Of a DNA stretch of 64,000 nucleotides, positions 49,697 through 59,191 are shown in pieces. Location: assembly GCA_000320545.1 (NCBI GenBank), contig ADNK01003452.1, forward strand, positions 1 through 64,000, written 5' to 3'. Below the pieces are notes generated by a model that saw only the letters and a program-made list of their open reading frames with translations, ran no database searches and had not been told where the DNA came from. Position 1 is the first letter of the stretch, and each line of letters starts with the position of its first letter. The DNA comes from Bigelowiella natans CCMP2755. Lineage: Eukaryota > Cercozoa > Chlorarachniophyceae. A program made the position numbers and the translations under genes.

Positions 49697-50760
49697 CTGA
49701 TAATGATTTACAAGATTGAAGATCATTTGTTCAGTATTTATGATAACCGAATAACGTGTACAACGAAGCCTTGTTTCAGATATCAATTCGCTGCGACTGT
49801 GGGTAGTTCGTTACATAATAATCCTTCTTACAGAGGTTAGATTTTGTACAGTTTGTATACAATAGTCCTTATATAGAGGTTAGAATGTGAGTAGTTCGTC
49901 GCTCAATATTGTAATTATTACCGAGCAGCTTAGATGATGAAGAAGTAGAATAAGGCAATGTTTTTACCACCCGTCCATGGATAGTGTACGAAACGCTCAA
50001 GAAAAACCAGAATATAGAGTTAAGCATCGCGGGTGGTCTCTGAAAGATACTATAAGCGTCCCGTGCACCTCTGCCAACTAACAAACAAAGCACGACCGTA
50101 AATTCTTACGCTTCGCTTTATTGCTGTATGAAATGATATACTTGCTGCTTCTGTGCTATTACAATCTTCATTGTAACAGATACGGATGATAGTATGAGTA
50201 TCCTTCGCCTTAGGTCTAGTATCTTATGTTAGTCTTACCTCCGTTGCGTTCCTGCCGAGAGAAAGAGAGGAGGAGTGGGGGAGAAGTAGTATGAGATGAA
50301 GGAAAGCTACTGCTGTTAAAGGAAATAAATTAGACCTATTTTCCATCTGCGACATCATCATCATCTCGTCGTTCGAAACTAATCAACACTCGATGCAAAA
50401 TATACCGCGTAGTGTGCTCTTCGTCTGAGGAAATAAAATGTCTCGATCGTGAAATTGTGCGGAAAAGTTATAATTTTTAAAATATCTCAAATTATATAAG
50501 TTCTGAAGAAAGCGACTGAATAAATAGTAAATTTTTTTAGTAAAACGGTATCTTTAGTCAATCTTAACTCTCACCAAATGTCAACTACTACAAGCTATAG
50601 AGCATGATTGGCATTCTAAAAGTGCGTCTTACATAATATGTTGTCGCAGATTTAAGAAGCATAGAGCGAAAAGGCGCTTTCATCTCTGCCCCCATACCAC
50701 TTCTCATAGTACTTCTTTTCCTTCTTCGGTTCGCCGCCTCGTGTACACCTCCCCCTTCCT
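49697..50760 (-). CDS. Unassigned minus-strand exons upstream of LPA1-like gene
   Basis: Short blocks with coding character: about 50160-50215 (AKDTHTIIRICYNEDCNSTE), about 49990-50040 (RPPAMLNSIFW, followed by a Phe-rich hydrophobic run in one frame) and about 49697-49790 (SELISETRLRCTRYSV). A block at 50588-50760 is basic (NRRRKRSTMRSGMGAEM). I could not join them with confidence. They may be a small gene of their own, or 5' exons of the LPA1-like gene carrying extra targeting sequence. No family recognised. Confidence 0.25.
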
Positions 50761-50856
50761 GAAAATTAAAAAAAACGATCAGATTTCTGTATAAATGTGT
50801 ATAAAATGCATAACTATTTACATGTTTGTGTGTGTTTGTGTTTGTGCGTGCGTGCA

Positions 50857-50887
<31 letters not shown>

Positions 50888-50983
50888 ATATTTTTATCCC
50901 AAAACATCATATATGCATTCTCTTACATCATCTTCAAAGTATAATGAAATATTATTATTGTAATGGGACATATCCAGGTGAAA

Positions 50984-52178
50984 ATGTCGTATTCATTCCG
51001 CCTTGCAGTTGGCATGATGGCTTTTGTTGCCTCAACGATACTCTTCGTCAATATTTCAAGTCGAAGCGCTGTTCTTGCAGCCCCAGTGAAGCCACCTTAC
51101 CGTGGAACCCCAAGTGATACATTCTTTCCACGTTGTATTTCTCTCGTCTGCTCGTGACATTTATTTTTGTCTTTCCTTCTTACCTTGTGGGTGGGTTATT
51201 TATTATTCTTGGGCGGGTTGGGACATCAGTGGGTCAAGGCGCGAAGATGCATTCTTACTCTGCACCGCAATCAATGGCACCACAAGCACCTGCACAAATG
51301 CCGGTTCAACAGCAGGCACCAGCTACTGCCTATTCTCCGCCAGCACAATCTCAAGGTATAGTTGATTGCCTGAACAGCCATGGTATGCAAATAATGATTA
51401 AAATACTACTGTGCTCAACGAAAGGTGATATCAACATCCACTCAAGCGGCATATCTTCATCGTCGGGACTGCCATATAGAGCAGAACAAATCGGCATCGA
51501 AGCAGCGCTTGAGCTTGCAAACAGAAAACGGGATGTTAGGGCTGTTAGATTACTTGAGAGGTGGTGTAACAATTTATTATTTGGTTCTCAGTGCCTGGAG
51601 CTGTTCGTTGTGTGAGTCATCATCATCATTCGTATTTTCTTTCAGAGCCAAAACTGGTGCAGGAATGCCAAGTAGCAGTGCTGCCTCCGCACAGCTTCGT
51701 TCTTCACCTCCGAACTTCGAAAGCACTCCTCAAGCGCAACCTCCGGCATACTCTTCATCTCCCCCCCCTGTCTTTGCAACAAACTCAGGCCCGCTTCCAT
51801 ACAATGCAGAGCAGGTCGGAATTGGAGCTGCCATCGAGATGGCTCTGAGAAAGAAAGACACAAGGGCAGTACGCATTCTTCAATGGTAGGTCAGGTTGGG
51901 TTATTTAGTTACCCTACACACGATGAAGAGGAGGGGTCAAAGAATAGTGTTCCAAATATCACACACGTTGTTCATTACGTTCTACCAACAAGCAATAACT
52001 TAATTTGACACAATACCAAGACATATGCTGAGTCTTATGGCAGGGTAATAGTGAATAGACAGCATGGTGGGAATCTAAACACAGACCTTTGTCCAAAGCA
52101 AATGCGAACAAATATCGTATGAAACTCAGGGCTAGGGAGGAGATGCAAAGTCAAATGGCAGCATCACCACATTATTGA
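50984..52178 (+). CDS. Signal-peptide protein with two copies of an unknown motif
   Basis: Five exons join in one frame to 226 aa: 50984-51113 (ATG), 51230-51355, 51425-51560, 51646-51885 and 52130-52178 (TGA). The N-terminus has a signal core (GMMAFVASTILFVNIS) and a cleavage-like SAVLAA. Pro/Gln/Ala/Ser-rich linkers follow (SMAPQAPAQMPVQQQAPAT). Two blocks of about 32 aa are clearly related: LPYRAEQIGIEAALELANRK with RDVRAVRLLER, and LPYNAEQVGIGAAIEMALRK with KDTRAVRILQW. Each is preceded by a Ser/Pro-rich linker and each starts a helical segment. The C-terminus is short (AREEMQSQMAASPHY). I know no family with this motif. In an alga with a complex plastid, a signal peptide could also begin a plastid-targeting leader. 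Confidence 0.68.
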
Positions 52179-53568
52179 TCATTTCTCGAAATGATGGGGG
52201 ATATTTGCCATAAGGTCTGTAGTACTTGTGTGTGGAGGAGAGGCCAAGTTTTGATATTCGAAATTTTAGATTCTTCATCATCAACACCAAATGGAGAATC
52301 AGCAAACGCTGCACACAGGTAATCTTCATGGTGTATACGGGTTTGGGGAAAAGCGACTATGATCTAACTGGACGAAACAGTAAGAAGGCTGAATATTTTT
52401 TACAGCAAAGCAATGTACGTGCCATGCATGCCACTGTCGTGCACACTATGTGCATCGTGTCATGTTGAAAACCTAAACGTGCGGTCATTGTCTAGCAGAT
52501 GAGGGTAGACAAAATGCTTCATCTTTTATCACACTCCCATGTCTACTTCGAACATCCATCTTCCTCATGTCTCCGTGGTGGAAAAAGTGACAACAGTTTG
52601 AGCCCCCATGTGAGAATGCACAACTCGGTCAAACCCGGTGACACTTGTCTGCAGCGCAAAACTAGAAAAGGCGAGTTGTGCGCGTGCGCGCAGCGTTACT
52701 AATTGATGAATGTGATCACTTATTAACACATCTGCAGTTTGGCCGAGCGTCAAAATGCAATTTTTGACCGAGAAACAACCATCTGCAACAACGTGTCATT
52801 TTCGAAGGCCAAACCGCTGTTTTTGCGACAACGTGAGAACTTTGGCAAGAATTGCAAGCAATGTGCAGCGCTGCAGCAAGCAGTGTTTTGAACACGCAAG
52901 CGTGTGCGCACACGCCAACTGCGTGCACACGAAAATTCCCAGCTGCGTGCGAACACACCTTGCTTTCTCACTGCTGCGCGCTGAAGCTTCAAATCGCTTT
53001 CAAAAGCTCTCGCTTGCTCAAACACAAAGTTCACACTGGCTTACAGGTTTGACCGAGCTGTGTGCATGTGTCAGGTTGAGTGCGCTGCTATGTGCCACGA
53101 CCGTGCACGCGCGCAAGGTGGTGCTGTGTGCAATTGGTGTGGATTTTGCTTGTTGTTGGGATTCGACACATCGATTGCGTTGTGCGCCACAAAACCAGCA
53201 AAGCAGGATGATGGACAAGCAACGTGTTGCATCACATTGCTGCGTCCGTTGCTAGGTTGTCAGGCAGCACGATGCCATCAACACAGGTGCCGCGTGCGCT
53301 GCGTGCAAGAACCTGAGAGTGTGTGCGCTCACTCACCACGTGCCAGCACGCTGCATGCATGCCTCGATCAGAGTGTGCACCAATCTAGCTAGCTAGCAAT
53401 CTCAGTGTTGCACGTGACACAGCATGCCAGCATGCTGGCATGCTTGCACAGCTTTGATCACACGATGCATCACGTGGGCTTGCTTGGTGAGCTTGTCCCT
53501 CCGCTGCCTGCATTGTCCACACCTGCAACCAGCTAGCTGAACCCACCACCACACCAGCATGCGATGCC
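52179..53568. other. Intergenic spacer hosting the retrotransposon
   Basis: From about 52.4 kb it is rich in TGCA, GTGCAC, GCATGC and CTAG and free of microsatellites. Open frames on both strands overlap heavily (for example 52750-53255) with Cys/His/Ala-rich output typical of GC-balanced non-coding DNA. I call no gene. The spacer continues beyond the insertion at 58771. Confidence 0.5.
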
Positions 53569-53572
53569 AGCA
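53569..53572. repeat. Target-site duplication, left copy (AGCA)
   Basis: AGCA lies directly before the 5' LTR and is repeated directly after the 3' LTR (58767-58770), as expected of integrase-mediated insertion. Confidence 0.75.
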
Positions 53573-53898
53573 TGTAGCGCGTACCACTACGCGGGCACAA
53601 GTCACGTGCGACAACAAAGGGGTTGTCGCGGATATAGAATATAGATAACGTAGATATTAATACAGCATAGGCACGTGGGTTCCGGCGGGACTCATGGCAG
53701 CACACCGGAAGTGTGCTGCCCCACGTGCGGCGGCATTCGCGAAAGCTTCGCGAATGATTACGCAGTGCACGATTTAATAAAAATATAATCTTTAATAAAA
53801 ATAAACACAACTCTTCAAAAGGAAGCAAACGTGCCTTTCCCCCCCCCTGCCTACTTGTGCACGTAGCGCCTCGGCCTGTGAACACCTTACGCGCAACA
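53573..53898 (+). repeat. 5' LTR (326 bp)
   Basis: It starts TGTAGCGC and ends GCGCAACA (TG...CA). By eye it is identical to 58441-58766, at a constant offset of 4868 bp. It contains AATAAA-like A/T-rich sequence near 53772-53805 and a C run near 53837-53847. Confidence 0.92.
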
Positions 53899-53903
53899 AC
53901 CTT

Positions 53904-53921
53904 TGGCTTCCACACACGGGA
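53904..53921 (+). promoter_or_regulatory. Possible primer-binding site
   Basis: The sequence just inside the 5' LTR starts TGGCTTCCACACACGG, and TGG would pair with the CCA end of a tRNA. It begins 5 nt after the LTR. I could not match it to a specific tRNA. Confidence 0.35.
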
Positions 53922-53937
53922 AACGATTTGACTAACA

Positions 53938-54543
53938 ATGTCACAGCAGCTAGAAGAACAGCAGGACTTTGGCTCGCAGGCCGTGCAAGGGCACGAGCAG
54001 AAACAGGAAAGGAAGGGCGATACGGACGCTAAGGAAGGAGGAGGAACACCTCCACAGGCACCGCCGGGACCAGCACCCGGGATTAAGAAAGCAGATGCAG
54101 CAGCAGAGGCACTGGAGAACTTCTACGAGGCGGACGACGAGGACGTGGCCGCCGAAAGCAAGAAGGTCGTAATGGCATTACGAGCCTTGCGACCCAGGGC
54201 GAGCAACTACGCCAAACTGAAAGTATCGATAGAATACAAGTATCAGACACATGATGTTTGGGCAGCTATCATGCAGGACATCATGGATTACGAAGCAGAC
54301 TTACCTCCAGAGTGGGCAGCTTTGTTTAGGAACGACGGGGGTCTGGGCGCCTCGCGGGGGACGACCCAGAGCACCGTCAAGCAGCAGCAGCCGGTACAGC
54401 GGAACACCCAGTTCATGTCTGTTAAAACAGCACCGGTTATGATAACGAAATACAACGGGAAAAGAGGTGAGGCAAGGAGGTGGTGGAAGAACGCTAGGAG
54501 TATACTCTGCGACTTTACCACGTTGCGGATACTGCTCACGTAA
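53938..54543 (+). CDS. Retrotransposon gag (capsid part)
   Basis: ATG at 53938, 201 aa, first frame. The N-terminus is Gln/Glu/Lys-rich, then Pro/Gly-rich, then an acidic patch (FYEADDEDVAAESKK), followed by a helical region (VWAAIMQDIMDYEADLPPEW) of the kind found in retroelement capsids. The frame ends shortly after RRWWKNARS, before any zinc knuckle. The knuckle lies in the overlapping +1 frame at 54524-54571. The usual gag would include it, so the true gag product probably needs a frame change in the 54446-54543 overlap. Confidence 0.72.
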   Translation: MSQQLEEQQDFGSQAVQGHEQKQERKGDTDAKEGGGTPPQAPPGPAPGIKKADAAAEALENFYEADDEDVAAESKKVVMALRALRPRASNYAKLKVSIEYKYQTHDVWAAIMQDIMDYEADLPPEWAALFRNDGGLGASRGTTQSTVKQQQPVQRNTQFMSVKTAPVMITKYNGKRGEARRWWKNARSILCDFTTLRILLT

Positions 54544-56422
54544 AGGGAAACACACCGCTAAAGACTGCAGAGACAGGAAAGAAGGACGACCCAGGATGAC
54601 GATCAGGCAGCTCAACGAACACTACGAGAAGTTAAAGAGAAAGAAAGGCAGAGGACAAGGATATAACAACAGCAAATGGCAAGGCAGCAACAACGGGAAG
54701 AACAATAAATATAAGAACAAAAAGCAGAACAGTATCAATGCTATACAGCAGCAGATAAACGGAATATTAGATCACCTTAAGCAGGCGCCGACGAAGACAG
54801 CAGTACCAGCAACGCAGGACCAAGACAAGCCCATGACCCTAGACGACATAAAGAACTTAGGAGTATGCAACATTAATGACGAAGACGCTAACAGGACTAT
54901 CAAAGTTGCTATGACCAAGGTTAAAGTTAAAGACAGCTACGGAGACTACAAGAAACTACCTGCCCTTTGGGATAGTGGCAGCATGCCGAAGTCCTTCATA
55001 AGCCTAAGCACAGTAAGAAGGTTAGGACTATTGGATCAAGTGACTAAGAAAGAACGTAAATATGCTCAAGCAGACGGAAGCTCTTCCATGAAGACCGTCG
55101 GTGAGCTAATGCTAAAGCTACAGATACCTGGCAGCGACGCGGAGACCCAAATCAAGACCCGAGTAGCCATGACTTTATCCATGGAACTACTCCTCGGACA
55201 GGATGCCCTAGAAAAATTAGGGGGGATCATATCATTCTACAATCACAAGATATACTTTGCTAAGTTGCCAAAGAAGTCAGGCAGGACCATCAGCCAGAAC
55301 ATGATACGGCTTGACGAGTGGACCTCTGAGTCAAGCGTTAATGCGTTAGAGTTTATGGACCTAGCGGACAACAAGCTACCTACACCTACCGAGCTACGGA
55401 AGAAGAACCCCGGCAAGACCATCCGACAGATAACGGAGCTACTGGACAAGACCCCCCCAGCTGATGATTGGGATATCGACAAAGGCAAAAAGTACATTAA
55501 TAAAATATTAAACGAGAAGTACTCTGACATCACCAAGCCGACGACGAAGCCCTCCAGCAAGCTTACCCCAGTAAAGATCGAGCTAAAGAAGGGATACGAA
55601 GAGTGCATCATCAATGACCCAAAACATAGGCGACCGGAAGCGGACTGGGAAAAGATAGAGTGGCAGATCAATGAATGGGCAAAGGAAGGGAAGATAGAGC
55701 CAAGCAACTCACCATGGAACGTGAGACATGTGCTAGCTAAGAAACCTACTTACCCTTTCTTCCGCCTGGCGCACAACTTCATCCGCCACAACCGAGTAAT
55801 AAAGAGGATCCAGACACCTACACCAAGGATAGATGACGTTATTGAACACGTCATAGGATACAAATACTACTCTTCCCTAGATAAAAATGAATCATACATG
55901 CAGACACCCATCCACAAAACCTCCCGCCCCATTACCGCGTTCTCCAGCAGGCACAGGAAGTGGCACTTCGTCGTATTCCCTTACGGCCTAAGCATATCAG
56001 GGGATGCGTTCAGTAGTCAGAACTACAGGGCATACACACATGATGGGATGGCGTCTGTGTTGTGGGTGTTTGTGTTTGTGTATGTGGATGATGACATAAT
56101 ATGTACCAACACAGTCGTCGCTCAGATCTTCCTCCTGGAAAATATATTTATTAGGTTTGCACACTTCGGTTTTACTATTAGACTGCAGAAGTGTACATTC
56201 CTAGCTACAAGAATCAAGTGGTGTGGATATTACCTGGAGCAAGGCCGCATCACCCCAAACCCCGAGAAAGTAGCAGCACTACAGCAAGCCCCTAAACCTA
56301 AGAATGCAAAGGAGTTAAAGCATTCTTGCAGACTGCAGCTTGGATACTACGTAGGTTCTCCCCTACCTACGCTAGGACTGCAGCTGCTTTTACTACTGCT
56401 TACCGGAAGGAGAACTCTGTAG
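54446..56422 (+). CDS. Retrotransposon pol, first part: knuckle, protease, RT
   Basis: This frame has no stop from 54446 to 56422 and no clear ATG start; a GTG lies at 54467. It opens with a Cys-His knuckle (CGYCSRKGKHTAKDC), then a Lys/Asn-rich stretch. The aspartic protease active site ALWDSGSM follows at about 54965-54988. Reverse transcriptase is recognised by SNSPWNVRHVLAKKP, SLDKNESYMQTPIHK, FPYGLSISGDAF and the catalytic YVDDD at 56081-56095. After the thumb-connection region (KWCGYYLEQGRITPNPEKV) the frame leaves the expected sequence at about 56320, and the last 30 codons are out of frame. Numbering in the frame from 54467 puts protease Asp at residue 169. Confidence 0.85.
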   Translation, partial: RNTTGKEVRQGGGGRTLGVYSATLPRCGYCSRKGKHTAKDCRDRKEGRPRMTIRQLNEHYEKLKRKKGRGQGYNNSKWQGSNNGKNNKYKNKKQNSINAIQQQINGILDHLKQAPTKTAVPATQDQDKPMTLDDIKNLGVCNINDEDANRTIKVAMTKVKVKDSYGDYKKLPALWDSGSMPKSFISLSTVRRLGLLDQVTKKERKYAQADGSSSMKTVGELMLKLQIPGSDAETQIKTRVAMTLSMELLLGQDALEKLGGIISFYNHKIYFAKLPKKSGRTISQNMIRLDEWTSESSVNALEFMDLADNKLPTPTELRKKNPGKTIRQITELLDKTPPADDWDIDKGKKYINKILNEKYSDITKPTTKPSSKLTPVKIELKKGYEECIINDPKHRRPEADWEKIEWQINEWAKEGKIEPSNSPWNVRHVLAKKPTYPFFRLAHNFIRHNRVIKRIQTPTPRIDDVIEHVIGYKYYSSLDKNESYMQTPIHKTSRPITAFSSRHRKWHFVVFPYGLSISGDAFSSQNYRAYTHDGMASVLWVFVFVYVDDDIICTNTVVAQIFLLENIFIRFAHFGFTIRLQKCTFLATRIKWCGYYLEQGRITPNPEKVAALQQAPKPKNAKELKHSCRLQLGYYVGSPLPTLGLQLLLLLLTGRRTL

Positions 56423-58389
56423 GCCTCAGCTTCGCTAAGGTGTGGGCCAAGGCTGGCCTTGATGCCCACTTCGATAACCTAATAAAGTTATGCAGCAACA
56501 CCCTATTGAATGCTAAGCTAGACACTACTAGACCAGCTACCCTATGGACAGACTGGTCTAAGCTAGGTATGGCTGCTGTACTTACCCAAGACCAGCAGAT
56601 CATACGGGTGTGGGGCAGGGCCTGCACAGCAGCTGAGGCCAAGTACAGCCCTACAAAAGGAGAGTATAAAGCCATGACTGAGGCGCAGAGGAAACTAAGA
56701 CACTACCTGCTGTCGGTGCCCAGCTTCACCTTAATGACTGACCACAAGCCCCTCCTAGGCATCGACCGCAAGCTCGAAGCGCCTAACGATGAGTATGCAG
56801 CTATGAGGGCGGACACGGAAGAGTTTAGGGACAAGAGGACAGTGGTCTACGCACCAGGAGACAAGCAGCTTGCTGACTATTTCAGCAGGCTGTTCGAAAA
56901 GAAAGTCCCTACCCAGGTCACCCCTATGGTTAACGCGATTACCTTCGAGGACGGCGACTTCCTGCCTGAGCCAGAGGAGCTCCAGCACCTTCAAGAACAC
57001 CTGGATAAATACAAACACAAGCATGAGGTACTTAGTGATAGGATATATGTATACACTAATAATGTTAGGCGTACCTACGTGCCACGGCGGACCAGGGGAG
57101 CCCTTCTCTTTACCGCCCATGGACCTGCACACGTAGGAGAAAACCATATCACTGCTCTACTCTACCATTACTACTGGCCCTACAAGCTAAAAGAGATAAG
57201 GACATACCTGCGTGGCTGCAGGTGCTCCAGCTTGAAGGCGGCAGGTGTCGCCACCAAGGAGTCCAGCAAGAGCCGTGCATCTAAGAAAATCAAAGCAAGG
57301 AACTTCTTAGATATCGTGCAAATTGATGTTTATAAGTACGATGGCTATCACTACCTTACCTTCGTTGATGTGGCCACTGGAAAGTGCTGGGTTAAAAAGA
57401 TTATCAAGGTCAACGTTGCTAAGAAGAACAAAGGCTTATATAAGCAGAGGCTTACTAACTGCTACCGTACCTGGGAGTCTGAGCTCCAGGCTATCCCTGA
57501 TGAAGTTAGCATAAACAAGATACCAAAGAAGTTACATGTGGATAATGAGACCTCTCTTCTACAGCTACCACACCCTAATATTGATGCCTCACCTGTATAC
57601 TATGCCCAGTCCAACTCCAAGGTAGAGCGACTCCACCGCACCTTGGCCAACCTAAGCAGGATAAATAGCACCACACCAGACAAGATACAAGGGTTAGTAA
57701 ACGACACCTTCACGTCTGGGGGAGGTATCAAGGATAAGGAGAGGGAAGAAGGCGACGACAACGACGACGATACCGAGAGCGAAGACGAGAAGGTCCCGTA
57801 CGATGGCCGAGTTCTAAAGGAAGGACAGTATGTTAGGGCCAAGGTAAATCTGAGATCGAGAAATAAACAAGACCCCTTCTGGGGTGGCGTTGCAAAGGTT
57901 ACCGAGAGGAAGGGGAGGAAGCAGTACTACATCTATGATGGGAACAGGGTCACCTTGCGCCACATCAGTCACCTAAAGAATTATGATATCGGTGAGAAGC
58001 TCCTAGAGGATGTTAAAGTAAACCCTACTGTGTGGGAGCGAGCCATGCCTTGTTTAGGACCCCGACCTAAGTTCGATGTGGAATATGGAAACAATAAGGT
58101 CAGGGTGAACGACGATTGGCGCATGAAGATTGTCTATCTAGGCTACCCTGGATTACGAAATATGGAGAGGGTAGCTATGAAAATAAAGGACGGAAAATAT
58201 CAGCTACTCTACCTAGCTGTTCCCGACTTACCCTTTGAGCACTGGTATAAGGTCCTGGGGGACCTTGATGCAGAGGGCTGGTATGGACACGAACCTAAGG
58301 ACGAAGGTGAGTTCTGGGTAAGCGACAAAGGAGATAAGGTTAGAGAGGAATCTATTACCTGGTGGTTGGTGAAGTTCCGAAAGCGATGA
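56326..58389 (+). CDS. Retrotransposon pol, second part: RNase H and integrase
   Basis: This frame is open from 56302, with no ATG at its beginning, and runs to TGA at 58387-58389. RNase H is shown by LWTDWSKLGMAAVLTQ (Asp at about residue 76 counting from 56326) and TDHKPLLGI. Integrase has an N-terminal zinc-binding region (AHGPAHVGENH and RGCRCSSLK). Its catalytic Asp, Asp and Glu are at about residues 334 (VQIDVYKY), 406 (LHVDNETS) and 434 (SKVERLHRTL). The last two are 27 residues apart, where 35 is usual. A KVPYDGRVLKEGQYVRA segment with FWGGVAKV resembles the GPY/F module. About 130 more residues follow with no domain I know. Confidence 0.85.
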   Translation: MQTAAWILRRFSPTYARTAAAFTTAYRKENSVGLSFAKVWAKAGLDAHFDNLIKLCSNTLLNAKLDTTRPATLWTDWSKLGMAAVLTQDQQIIRVWGRACTAAEAKYSPTKGEYKAMTEAQRKLRHYLLSVPSFTLMTDHKPLLGIDRKLEAPNDEYAAMRADTEEFRDKRTVVYAPGDKQLADYFSRLFEKKVPTQVTPMVNAITFEDGDFLPEPEELQHLQEHLDKYKHKHEVLSDRIYVYTNNVRRTYVPRRTRGALLFTAHGPAHVGENHITALLYHYYWPYKLKEIRTYLRGCRCSSLKAAGVATKESSKSRASKKIKARNFLDIVQIDVYKYDGYHYLTFVDVATGKCWVKKIIKVNVAKKNKGLYKQRLTNCYRTWESELQAIPDEVSINKIPKKLHVDNETSLLQLPHPNIDASPVYYAQSNSKVERLHRTLANLSRINSTTPDKIQGLVNDTFTSGGGIKDKEREEGDDNDDDTESEDEKVPYDGRVLKEGQYVRAKVNLRSRNKQDPFWGGVAKVTERKGRKQYYIYDGNRVTLRHISHLKNYDIGEKLLEDVKVNPTVWERAMPCLGPRPKFDVEYGNNKVRVNDDWRMKIVYLGYPGLRNMERVAMKIKDGKYQLLYLAVPDLPFEHWYKVLGDLDAEGWYGHEPKDEGEFWVSDKGDKVREESITWWLVKFRKR

Positions 58390-58432
58390 AGGTCTAAGGG
58401 AATAAGGAAGGAAGGAAGGAGCAACGTGACTT

Positions 58433-58440
58433 GGGGGAGG
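58433..58440 (+). promoter_or_regulatory. Polypurine tract
   Basis: GGGGGAGG lies directly before the 3' LTR, where plus-strand DNA synthesis is primed in LTR elements. Confidence 0.75.
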
Positions 58441-58766
58441 TGTAGCGCGTACCACTACGCGGGCACAAGTCACGTGCGACAACAAAGGGGTTGTCGCGGA
58501 TATAGAATATAGATAACGTAGATATTAATACAGCATAGGCACGTGGGTTCCGGCGGGACTCATGGCAGCACACCGGAAGTGTGCTGCCCCACGTGCGGCG
58601 GCATTCGCGAAAGCTTCGCGAATGATTACGCAGTGCACGATTTAATAAAAATATAATCTTTAATAAAAATAAACACAACTCTTCAAAAGGAAGCAAACGT
58701 GCCTTTCCCCCCCCCTGCCTACTTGTGCACGTAGCGCCTCGGCCTGTGAACACCTTACGCGCAACA
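58441..58766 (+). repeat. 3' LTR (326 bp)
   Basis: It is the same length as the 5' LTR and matches it base for base by eye, starting TGTAGCGC and ending GCGCAACA. Confidence 0.92.
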
Positions 58767-58770
58767 AGCA
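58767..58770. repeat. Target-site duplication, right copy (AGCA)
   Basis: AGCA follows the 3' LTR and equals the 4 bp before the 5' LTR. Confidence 0.75.
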
Positions 58771-59191
58771 CGCACACGCACGCACTGTCTAGCTGTGTCT
58801 GTGAACGACTTTGAGTGCGTGCGCATGCCAGCATGGAACGTGCCAACTCATCTGTTGTTGAAAGAACAAGTGAATGAATGAACGAACCAATTCCAATGCT
58901 TGAGTTGACAGGATCATCATCAGACGCACCAAGTCGTCGTCCATGTCCCCTGACAAAAACAACCAAAGATCGAGGGTTTGGCGTTCAAAAAATGCATCCC
59001 AATTGTTGTGTGCGTCAACGAATCGAACGAAAAAGTCGTTCACATTCATCAAACGACAGCAGTTCGCATGTGTCGTCACAGCAAATCACGTGCCTTTTCC
59101 TTCATTTTTTCAAACGTATTTTTAGCACTCTGCTGCTCTCCTCATCGCTACTCGCATGCAGGAACCCACCTCCACGTGTCATCGATCATAG
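58771..59191. other. Continuation of the interrupted spacer
   Basis: The same TGCA/GCATGC-rich texture resumes here until the first exon of the thioesterase-like gene. Removing the element would rejoin a spacer of roughly 1.8 kb. The open frame 58878-59273 is not supported. A promoter for the next gene should lie here. Confidence 0.4.

Larger units (their letters stand above)
53573..58766 (+). mobile_element. Ty3/gypsy-type LTR retrotransposon
   Basis: The 5.2-kb element has two 326-bp LTRs, a 4-bp target duplication and a polypurine tract. Internal frames give gag, protease, reverse transcriptase, RNase H and integrase in that order, which is the Ty3/gypsy (Metaviridae) arrangement; Ty1/copia elements place integrase before reverse transcriptase. 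LTRs that look identical imply a recent insertion. The coding region changes frame twice, +1 in late gag and -1 between reverse transcriptase and RNase H. Either the copy is defective, one or both shifts are programmed, or the assembly has small indels. It inserted in a CTAG/TGCA-rich spacer, not in a gene. Confidence 0.92.

Noticed and set aside
56302-56328. Programmed -1 slippery site at the reverse transcriptase/RNase H break
   Set aside because: The local GTTAAAG does not fit the X-XXY-YYZ slippery pattern, and elements of this type do not normally shift frame between these domains; a one-base loss is simpler.
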